This document shows positions 58,119 through 64,000 of a stretch of 64,000 bases of DNA, in pieces; position 1 is the stretch's first letter, and each line of letters begins with the position of its first letter. The stretch comes from Pseudomonas sp. MUP55 (lineage in GTDB: Bacteria; Pseudomonadota; Gammaproteobacteria; Pseudomonadales; Pseudomonadaceae). Location: the NCBI RefSeq assembly GCF_034043515.1, contig NZ_CP138214.1:4836001-4900000 (forward strand), written 5' to 3'. The notes below the pieces were generated by a model. That model did not search any database. It worked only from the letters and a program-made list of their open reading frames with translations, and was not told the DNA's origin. The position numbers and the translations under genes are program-made.

Positions 58119-59021
58119 TCAGGAACAGACCGCACGCACCGACTGCTGGCCAATACGTTCACGAAACGCCTGGTAGTGCCTGAGCACCTGCACCGGCGCC
58201 TCGATCTGCGGGTAATGGCCGATGTTGGCCAGCAGTATCGCGTCGGCATGCGGCACAAGCTGTTGATAGCGCTCCACCATATGCGCGCCGGAAATGGGGT
58301 CGACCTCACCGTCGATGACGCGCAACGGCACCTCGTCGCGTTGCATTGCCGCCACCCAGCGGTCACGCAGGCGCCGACGCTGGGGGATGTAATTGATCAG
58401 TTTGTGCAGGATGCGCGGACCGTCGTTGTGTTCGAGCAGACTCCAGAAATCATCCAGGGCGCTTTCACTGGGCCGTGTCTGGGGACCGAATATCTGGTTG
58501 AAACTGTTGGCCAGGCCGCTTCGCCCAGTGGCGCGGCCGATCATCCAGCCCAAGGGGCTGAGCAATAACTTCTGCACCAGGGTGGCGCGATGGGTTTCGG
58601 GAAACAGCCCACCGTTGAGGAACACGCAGCTGGCCATCTGGAACCGGCCTTCGTAATGCCGGGCCAGCAGTTCCTGAGCAACGCTGTCGCCATAGTCGTG
58701 GGCCAATACGTGCACGGGCTGCATCACCCCCAGGTGTTCAAGCAGCGCCTGTTGCAGGTCCGCTTGCTCCAGCAGGCAATAACCGTGGTCCAGTGGTTTG
58801 GCCGAGTCGCCAAAACCGAGCATGTCGCAGGCAATCACCAGGTTGCGCTGGGCCAAGGGTTGCCACAGGTAATGCCAATCCCAACTGGCCGTGGGAAAGC
58901 CATGAATCAGCAGCAGGGGCTCGCCCTGCCCGGCCACCCAGTAACGAATGGAGCGGCCGCGAAAGACGAAATCCTGGCCACGTGTGCGCCAGGCGCTGAG
59001 CGGTATTTCGGCAAGTGGCAT
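58119..59021 (-). CDS. Alpha/beta hydrolase with Asp nucleophile
   Basis: A 300-residue alpha/beta hydrolase. The oxyanion region is LLIHGFPTASWDW and the nucleophile elbow is LAHDYGDSV, with Asp where serine hydrolases have Ser, as in haloalkane dehalogenases and epoxide hydrolases. A C-terminal GHYPQIEAP histidine completes the triad. The substrate is unknown. The ATG overlaps the stop of the aldolase gene by one base (TGATG), so the two are co-translated. Confidence 0.85.
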   Translation of the reverse strand: MPLAEIPLSAWRTRGQDFVFRGRSIRYWVAGQGEPLLLIHGFPTASWDWHYLWQPLAQRNLVIACDMLGFGDSAKPLDHGYCLLEQADLQQALLEHLGVMQPVHVLAHDYGDSVAQELLARHYEGRFQMASCVFLNGGLFPETHRATLVQKLLLSPLGWMIGRATGRSGLANSFNQIFGPQTRPSESALDDFWSLLEHNDGPRILHKLINYIPQRRRLRDRWVAAMQRDEVPLRVIDGEVDPISGAHMVERYQQLVPHADAILLANIGHYPQIEAPVQVLRHYQAFRERIGQQSVRAVCS

Positions 59022-59803
59022 CAGCTTTTATACCCGGGGTTCTGGTGATCCAATTTGCGCAGCAGCGCCGGCCAGGCAAGCGCACCGCCCATGCCCTGGG
59101 CGCTTTTTGTGACAGCGGCCACCATCGCCTTGGCGCCGGCCAGCACCTGCGGCTCGATGGCGATCAACTCGGCAGCGCCGTTCTGCGCCAGCACCTGGAT
59201 GTCACAGGCACGCTGGAAGGTGAACATCATCAGAAAGGTGTCGGCAATGGTCGCCCCGCACGTCAGCAGGCCGTGGTTGTGCAGCATCAGAAAGTTGTTT
59301 TCGCCCAGGTCCGCCTGCAGGCGCGCCTTCTCGTCGTGGTTCAGGGCGACGCCTTCATAGGCGTGATAGGCCAGGCTGGACAGTACGAACAGCGACTGCT
59401 GGCTGATCGGCAAGACGCCCTGCTTTTGTGCCGACACGGCAACACCGGCAGCCGTGTGGGTGTGCAGCACGCAGGTCACGTCATGGCGCACTTCGTGGAT
59501 GGCGCTGTGGATGGTGTAGCCCGCGGGGTTGATCTCATAGGGGCTGTCCATGCGCTTGTTACCGGCCTGGTCCACCTTGACCAGACTCGAGGCGGTGATC
59601 TCGTGGAACATCAGCCCATACGGATTGATCAGGAAATCATCGGTGCCCGGCACCTTGGCCGATATATGCGTGAAGATCAGGTCATCCCAGCCATGCATCG
59701 CCACCAGGCGATAGCAGGCCGCCAGGTCGACACGGGCTTGCCATTCGGCGGCACTGACCTGCTCTTGGACATTCTGTGACGATAGAACGGGGGCTAAACT
59801 CAC
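59021..59803 (-). CDS. Class II aldolase/adducin-family protein
   Basis: A 260-residue protein with the class II aldolase fold. The metal-site segments FTHISAKVPG, HTHTAAGVAVS and the later MLHNHGLL are present, so it should hold a divalent metal. A GTG start at 59803 follows AAGGAGGTC at good spacing; upstream in-frame codons to 59842 are less likely. It may be an aldolase or a decarboxylase-like enzyme in the same pathway as the hydrolase and SDR; the substrate is unknown. Confidence 0.85.
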   Translation of the reverse strand: MSLAPVLSSQNVQEQVSAAEWQARVDLAACYRLVAMHGWDDLIFTHISAKVPGTDDFLINPYGLMFHEITASSLVKVDQAGNKRMDSPYEINPAGYTIHSAIHEVRHDVTCVLHTHTAAGVAVSAQKQGVLPISQQSLFVLSSLAYHAYEGVALNHDEKARLQADLGENNFLMLHNHGLLTCGATIADTFLMMFTFQRACDIQVLAQNGAAELIAIEPQVLAGAKAMVAAVTKSAQGMGGALAWPALLRKLDHQNPGYKS

Positions 59804-59992
59804 GATGATGACCTCCTTGGCGCACTTATTCTTGTTGTGCAAGTGAGTGGCCAGTCTAGTCAGACGCCCTGGCTTGCGGAGTTGCCTTCGCAGCCAGCTT
59901 GATGACTGAACGAGTCAGCCAAGAGAATAGTACAACTAGGTGTCAGAGAAGCGCCGTCAATAAAAGCACGCAGGACGGCGCCTCGCAGGCGG

Positions 59993-60448
59993 TCAAGGCT
60001 TGAGTGCGGTGGTCAACTCGGCCAGCCACGGCTCGGCGTCGGCCTCCGGGGTCACGCTTTCGCTGGCGTCCAGGCGCAGCATAGGCAGCACTTCACGCAC
60101 GCCCAGTTCGCTGAACAGCTCGCGCATTTGCTCGCCACCACCGCAGAAGGTATCGCCGTAGCTGGCGTCCCCCAAGCCGATGACGGCCCCCGGCAAGCCG
60201 CGCCAGGCGGCGGGCAATTGGTCACGCATGCTTGAATACAGCGGTTGCAGGTTGTCGGGCAACTCGCCCATGCCGGTAGTGGAGGTAACTGCCAGGAACG
60301 CCTCGGGGGCGAAGGCCTGCACGTCCGCCAGCGTGGCACGCGGGTTGTGCCAGGCTTGAAACCCTGCGTCTTTCAGGATTTTTTCGGCGTGCCGAGCGAC
60401 TTCTTCGGCGGTGCCGTAGACCGAGCCGGAAAGGATGGCGACTTTCAT
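59993..60448 (-). CDS. Flavodoxin (MioC-like)
   Basis: A 151-residue FMN-binding electron carrier. The phosphate-binding loop is SGSVYGTAEEVA near the N terminus, TSTTGMGELPDN binds the flavin and GLGDASYGDTFCGGG is the third FMN loop. It resembles MioC and the sulfite-reductase flavodoxin domains. The ATG at 60448 is preferred over a TTG one codon upstream. The redox partner is unknown. Confidence 0.92.
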   Translation of the reverse strand: MKVAILSGSVYGTAEEVARHAEKILKDAGFQAWHNPRATLADVQAFAPEAFLAVTSTTGMGELPDNLQPLYSSMRDQLPAAWRGLPGAVIGLGDASYGDTFCGGGEQMRELFSELGVREVLPMLRLDASESVTPEADAEPWLAELTTALKP

Positions 60449-60565
60449 CAATCTGATCCTGTAGTTGAGCCAAAGCGTGGGATATTAGCAGCTGGTGCAG
60501 ATTTTTCAGCGCGCGCCGTGCAACATTCAAGACGTGTCATAAACTTGAGACCTCAACAACAAGCC

Positions 60566-61045
60566 ATGGACCGCTCAATGATCAACGCGAACCTGATGCA
60601 AATGGTCATCAACGCCTCCAACGACGGGATTGTCGTTGCAGAACGAGAAGGCGCGGACAAACCGCTGATCTACGTCAACCCGGCCTTCGAACGCCTGACC
60701 GGCTATACCCTGGATGAAATTCTGTACCAGGATTGTCGCTTCCTGCAGTCGGGGGACCGTGACCAGCCGGCCCTGATGGCGATTCGGGACGCACTCGACA
60801 ACGGCGGCGCGTGCCGGGAAACCCTGCGCAACTACCGCAAGGACGGCACGCATTTCTGGAACGAACTCTCACTGTCATCGGTGTACAACGCGGCCGACCG
60901 GCAGACGTATTTTGTCGGCGTGCAAAAAGACGTCACCACCCAGGTAAAGGCCCAGCAACGCGTCGCTAAGCTGGAAGCCCAGGTGGCGGAGCTCAAGGCC
61001 GAGTTGGCTGCGCTCAAAGCGACAAGTGGAGTTAACAAGCTGTAA
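60566..61045 (+). CDS. Short LOV blue-light photoreceptor
   Basis: A 155-159 residue protein consisting of a single LOV domain plus flanking helices and no output domain. The photoactive cysteine lies in YQDCRFLQSGDRDQ, with NYRKDGTHFWNELSLS and YFVGVQKDVT completing the FMN pocket. It closely resembles the P. putida short LOV proteins PpSB1-LOV and PpSB2-LOV. A C-terminal coiled coil (KLEAQVAELKAELAAL) probably mediates dimerisation. Starts at 60566 or 60578 are both possible; neither has a good ribosome-binding site. Confidence 0.92.
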   Translation: MDRSMINANLMQMVINASNDGIVVAEREGADKPLIYVNPAFERLTGYTLDEILYQDCRFLQSGDRDQPALMAIRDALDNGGACRETLRNYRKDGTHFWNELSLSSVYNAADRQTYFVGVQKDVTTQVKAQQRVAKLEAQVAELKAELAALKATSGVNKL

Positions 61046-61103
61046 AAATTGCGCTCTTTAGAGCAATAATGGCCTTTTAATGCCTGACCTTTGAGCTATA
61101 TCA

Positions 61104-61709
61104 ATGCAACGCGATGCTCTCTTGACGCAGGACGAGCTGGATTTTATCCAGAACATGCAGCACAACCCGCAGCTCAATCTGCGGGATGCAGGCTCGAGCC
61201 TGACGGTGAATGGCGGTGCGCAGATTCGCGATTTGCTCACGCGACTGGCCGCTCACGACCAAGTCACCATCCAGGCGCAGTTCGACAACCAGCAGCTCAC
61301 CTTCCCCCTGCACCTGGTGGAGGATGAGTTTCATGCGGTACATCTTCGCCTGGGCGTGCCGAGTATCTATGAAGACGGGCCGATGATCCGCCCATGGCGT
61401 CTGGCCCTTGAAACCCCGGTTGCCCTGGAGAACGTCAAGGGCTACGCCAGCGCACTGTGGGTGCACCAAGTGTCATTCAAGGGTGTATTGGTCGAAGGGC
61501 GTGGCCGGGCCAGACCGCCAAAAACCTTTTCCTTGTGGTTCAGCCCGTCCGGCTACGAGCGCATTGCGCTGCGCGGCACGCTGGAGCGGGAAACCGCCCG
61601 TGGACTGTTCGCCTACCGCCTGAATCAGAGTGACGCCGATGAGATCGAGCGCCTGCGCCAATTCATCCTGCACCAGCATCGTCTGGTGCATCCGCATGTA
61701 CATGCCTGA
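61104..61709 (+). CDS. Conserved protein of unknown function
   Basis: A 201-residue soluble protein with beta-rich pattern (QVTIQAQFDNQQLTFPLHLV; ERIALRGTLERETARGLFAY). I see a general resemblance to PilZ/YcgR-N proteins, but the RxxxR...DxSxxG c-di-GMP motif is absent, so I do not assign a family. It lies 58 bases after the LOV gene on the same strand and is convergent with the MerR gene, so a link to light sensing is only positional. Confidence 0.7.
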   Translation: MQRDALLTQDELDFIQNMQHNPQLNLRDAGSSLTVNGGAQIRDLLTRLAAHDQVTIQAQFDNQQLTFPLHLVEDEFHAVHLRLGVPSIYEDGPMIRPWRLALETPVALENVKGYASALWVHQVSFKGVLVEGRGRARPPKTFSLWFSPSGYERIALRGTLERETARGLFAYRLNQSDADEIERLRQFILHQHRLVHPHVHA

Positions 61710-61711
61710 GA

Positions 61712-62671
61712 TCAGGTATCCAGACCGCCACTGAGAAACTGCTGCAAACGGTGCTGCATCTGACGCCCTTCGCTGCCCAGGCAGCCGATGGACGTGCTGT
61801 CCAGATCGGTCTGCAACAGGTCTGAAGCAGCGCCTGCCAGAAGCAGCGGGCAATCCAGGGTCAGCGCCAGGCGGTTCAACCGCATAGCCATGTCGTGCTT
61901 GTGCAGGTGGTTGGAGAAAATGATCAGTGCCTGGGGGCGGATTTTTTCGCAGACCAGGGTCAACTCATCGACCGGCTGGCCCAGGCCCAACACTTTCACG
62001 GTCAAGTCCTCCCGGCTCATCAACAGCGCCGCCACCAATAGCTCCAACCTGTGGGACTCTCCCGGCATGGCGGTCAGCAGAACGCGAGGGGCGGTCGACG
62101 CACTCGCAACCTGCAGGCGCAAGACAGTCTGTACACACAGAAAAGCATCGTAAAACAGCCACTCGCTGGCCTGACCGAAACGGCCCTGGTGGCGCAGCAA
62201 GTCGTTCCACAGCGGCATCAGAATGTGCTGGAACGCAACGCTTAAGGGGTAGGTAGAGAAAATCTGGCCGTACACGCTTTCCAACTGGCGATCATCGAAT
62301 GCACTGATGGCCTGCATCAGCCGAGTCCGCCACTGCGGCCCTTCATTGTCTTCAACAGCGCCGCGCTCGGCACGAATCGCTTCGAGCTGTTGATCGTCAC
62401 GCGCCAGAATCTTGCCAACCTTGCTCACCGCTACACCGCGTTCAGTCCATTCAATAATACGATTGACGGTCTCGATATCGGCCATGGAATAGAGGCGGTG
62501 CCCGCTTTCGGTGCGCATGGGCTGGATGAGCCCGTAGCGCCGCTCCCAGGCACGCAGGGTGACCGGGTTGACGCCTGTCAATCTCGAGACTTCCCGAATT
62601 GGAAACAACTGAGCTGAATCCGCTGGAGTTAGTCGCGAAATGCTATCAGTTGGAGCAGTAATCACAGGCAT
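61712..62671 (-). CDS. MerR-family light-response regulator (LitR/PplR-like)
   Basis: A 319-residue repressor-type regulator with a MerR helix-turn-helix (VSRLTGVNPVTLRAWERRYG) and a ~200-residue C-terminal domain with the B12-binding fold order (VLLTAMPGESHRLELLVAAL, then IIFSNHL) but without the ExxxDxHxxG cobalamin-binding signature. It therefore looks like the class III LitR/PplR regulators of P. putida, reported to act with a short LOV protein rather than B12. The ATG at 62671 is the better start. It is divergent from the genes it probably controls. Confidence 0.82.
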   Translation of the reverse strand: MPVITAPTDSISRLTPADSAQLFPIREVSRLTGVNPVTLRAWERRYGLIQPMRTESGHRLYSMADIETVNRIIEWTERGVAVSKVGKILARDDQQLEAIRAERGAVEDNEGPQWRTRLMQAISAFDDRQLESVYGQIFSTYPLSVAFQHILMPLWNDLLRHQGRFGQASEWLFYDAFLCVQTVLRLQVASASTAPRVLLTAMPGESHRLELLVAALLMSREDLTVKVLGLGQPVDELTLVCEKIRPQALIIFSNHLHKHDMAMRLNRLALTLDCPLLLAGAASDLLQTDLDSTSIGCLGSEGRQMQHRLQQFLSGGLDT

Positions 62672-62723
62672 TGTTGACCAAATGTGCAGCGCAAAATGAT
62701 CCTTATTTAACGCTTTTAGATTT

Positions 62724-62737
62724 GTCTTTTTCAAGAC
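62724..62737. promoter_or_regulatory. Inverted repeat GTCTT-TTTC-AAGAC in the MerR divergent region
   Basis: A perfect 5-bp inverted repeat with a 4-base centre, between the divergent starts of the MerR regulator (62671) and the following gene (62883). A plausible regulator site for the MerR protein. The surroundings are AT-rich, so promoters for both genes may overlap here. Confidence 0.4.
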
Positions 62738-62882
62738 CCGTGCTTATCGGACCAATGTCTCTGGTGTATTTGGGCAAAAGAGGAATAATCCTTGCCTGTT
62801 TTTCAGAGGGCGGCCTTACCCGGCTCCCCTCTTAGTGCGCCACCTACCCGGTTCAGCGCACCCGTCTATCTGGAGATACACA

Positions 62883-63440
62883 ATGTCTACCTCACCCGTT
62901 ACTTTGATGGTCGCGCGCCGCGTGGCCAAGGGTCGCTACGAAGAACTGATGGCCTGGCTGCGTGAAGGCGAGCAATTGGCCACCGACTTCCCCGGTTACC
63001 TGGGTTCCGGGGTGCTGGCACCACCGCCCCATGATGATGAATTCCAGATCATCTTCCGCTTCGCCGATGAGAAGACCCTGCATGCCTGGGAATTTTCCGC
63101 CTCGCGCAGTGCCTGGCTGAGCCGTGGCAGCGAGCTGTTCGCCGACCCGTCCGAACATCGGGTGAGCGGCATCGATGGCTGGTTCGGCGCCGTGGGCGCC
63201 CGTCCGCCGCGCTGGAAACAGGCGGTGGCAATCTGGCTGGCGTTTTTCCCGGTGTCGCTGCTGTTCAACTTCGGCCTGGCTCCTTTGCTCGGCGAACTCG
63301 ACCTGTTCAGCCGGGTATTGGTCAGCACCTTGGCGCTCACACCGCTGATGGTCTACTTCTTCATTCCGCTGTCGACCCACCTGCTGGCGAACTGGCTGCA
63401 TCCCACGCCACCGCGCAAGGCCAGCGAAGCGGCTGCTTGA
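62883..63440 (+). CDS. Monooxygenase-fold (ABM) protein with membrane tail
   Basis: A 185-residue protein. The N-terminal ~100 residues resemble an antibiotic-biosynthesis-monooxygenase-like alpha/beta barrel (VTLMVARRVAKGRYEELMAW), followed by two membrane spans (AVAIWLAFFPVSLLFNFGLA; STLALTPLMVYFFIPLS). The ATG at 62883 follows GGAGATACAC. It is the first gene of a unit with folM and divergent from the MerR regulator, in line with the P. putida light regulon. The function is unknown. Confidence 0.82.
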   Translation: MSTSPVTLMVARRVAKGRYEELMAWLREGEQLATDFPGYLGSGVLAPPPHDDEFQIIFRFADEKTLHAWEFSASRSAWLSRGSELFADPSEHRVSGIDGWFGAVGARPPRWKQAVAIWLAFFPVSLLFNFGLAPLLGELDLFSRVLVSTLALTPLMVYFFIPLSTHLLANWLHPTPPRKASEAAA

Positions 63441-63460
63441 GTACAGGGCAGACTCGTCGC

Positions 63461-63466
63461 TGGTAT
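63461..63466 (+). promoter_or_regulatory. Putative -10 element upstream of folM
   Basis: TATAGT lies 31 bases upstream of the folM start, in GCTGGTATAGTTTGCACC. No good -35 hexamer is apparent at the right distance, so an activator-dependent or read-through origin remains possible. Confidence 0.35.
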
Positions 63467-63497
63467 AGTTTGCACCTACCCGCGACGCGAGTTTCCC

Positions 63498-64000
63498 ATG
63501 ACTGCAACCAACGCCCCGATCCTGATCACCGGAGCCGGCCAGCGTGTCGGCCTGCATTGCGCCGAACGCCTGTTGGACGACGGGCATTCAGTGATATTCA
63601 GCTACCGCCGTGAACGTGCGGGTGTGCAACGGCTGCGCGAACGCGGTGCGGTCGGCGTGTTTGCCGACTTCTCCAGCGAAGCAGGGATTGTGGCGTTCAT
63701 CGACGAGCTGAAAACACACACCGACTCGCTGCGCGCGATCATCCACAACGCCTCGGCCTGGGTCGCGGAAACTGCGGGCGACGAAAGCCGCGCCTTTATC
63801 GACATGTTCAGTGTGCATATGCTTGCGCCGTACCTGATCAACCTGCATTGTTCACCTCTGCTGCAACGCTCGACACCAGCCGACATCGTGCACATCAGCG
63901 ACGACGTGGTGCGCAAGGGCAGCCGTCAGCACATCGCCTATTGCGCCACCAAGGCCGGGCTCGACAGCCTCACGCTGTCGTTTGCCGCGCAGTTCGCGCC
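63498..64000 (+). CDS. folM: Dihydromonapterin reductase FolM (3' part missing)
   Basis: An NADPH-dependent SDR reductase that makes tetrahydromonapterin, a pterin cofactor in pseudomonads. The 167 visible codons start MTATNAPILITGAGQRVGLH; TGAGQRVGL is the cofactor loop, NASAW replaces the usual NNAG, and AYCATKAGLDSLTLSFAAQF is the YxxxK active site. This NASxW variant is typical of FolM. The window ends inside the gene. Confidence 0.92.
   Translation, partial: MTATNAPILITGAGQRVGLHCAERLLDDGHSVIFSYRRERAGVQRLRERGAVGVFADFSSEAGIVAFIDELKTHTDSLRAIIHNASAWVAETAGDESRAFIDMFSVHMLAPYLINLHCSPLLQRSTPADIVHISDDVVRKGSRQHIAYCATKAGLDSLTLSFAAQFA

Overview
The window looks like a chromosomal segment of a Pseudomonas of the fluorescens group. 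The gene content and order are typical (isc, secDF-yajC-tgt-queA, cyoABCDE, hmp/norR, bphOP), the coding sequence is GC-rich, and six copies of a GTGGGAGGGGGCTTGCCCCC inverted doublet (REPIN type) of the kind known from P. fluorescens are scattered between genes. Both window edges cut a gene: iscS on the left and folM on the right.

Layout. 1-4100: iscS (partial), iscR with two IscR-type boxes, cysE, trmJ and suhB. 4130-10203: a glycine-zipper envelope protein, then a leftward run secF, secD, yajC, tgt, queA (protein export and queuosine tRNA modification). 10312-10396: tRNA-Leu(CAA). 10500-16200: an accessory segment beside the tRNA. It holds a small DUF3077-like gene, a structured RNA that resembles phage C4 antisense RNA and has its own complementary target downstream, coding debris, and an AT-rich two-gene McrBC-like defence module (coiled-coil AAA+ ATPase plus DUF2357/PD-(D/E)XK nuclease). 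16700-19400: a decayed trkA fragment and a YdeP-like molybdopterin oxidoreductase. 19600-23300: a small conserved protein, a LysE exporter, a PH-domain protein, and a short S-type-pyocin/colicin E3-like toxin with its immunity gene and one extra gene.

23300-27300 carries a cytochrome c, a single-domain response regulator and bphO-bphP (biliverdin synthesis plus red/far-red photoreceptor kinase). 27490-29500 is an OmpR/EnvZ-type two-component pair. 30100-36500 holds a PhoD-like phosphatase, a PAS-GGDEF diguanylate cyclase, a class III aminotransferase, an unknown protein and a Tat-signal aminotransferase. 36800-39100 joins an XRE regulator, a VUT-family (queuosine precursor) transporter and queC. 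39270-44100 is the cyoABCDE cytochrome bo3 operon, followed by dsbB.

45600-48500 is the divergent hmp/norR nitric-oxide detoxification pair with NorR boxes between. 48600-50500 has an EamA exporter and an AraC regulator. 50500-59800 is a catabolic-looking block: a MalT-type LuxR regulator, DUF1329, DUF1302, an SDR, an alpha/beta hydrolase and a class II aldolase. 60000-64000 has a flavodoxin, a short LOV photoreceptor, an unknown protein, a MerR regulator of the light-response type, a monooxygenase-fold membrane protein and folM, which together resemble the light-responsive pterin/photolyase regulon described in P. putida.

The items most worth follow-up are the AAA+/DUF2357 pair, the C4-like RNA with three matching target segments, the colicin E3-like toxin with an altered active-site motif, the LOV-MerR-folM light module, and the XRE-VUT-queC queuosine cluster. 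All function calls were made by reading translations and motifs by eye; no database search was run.
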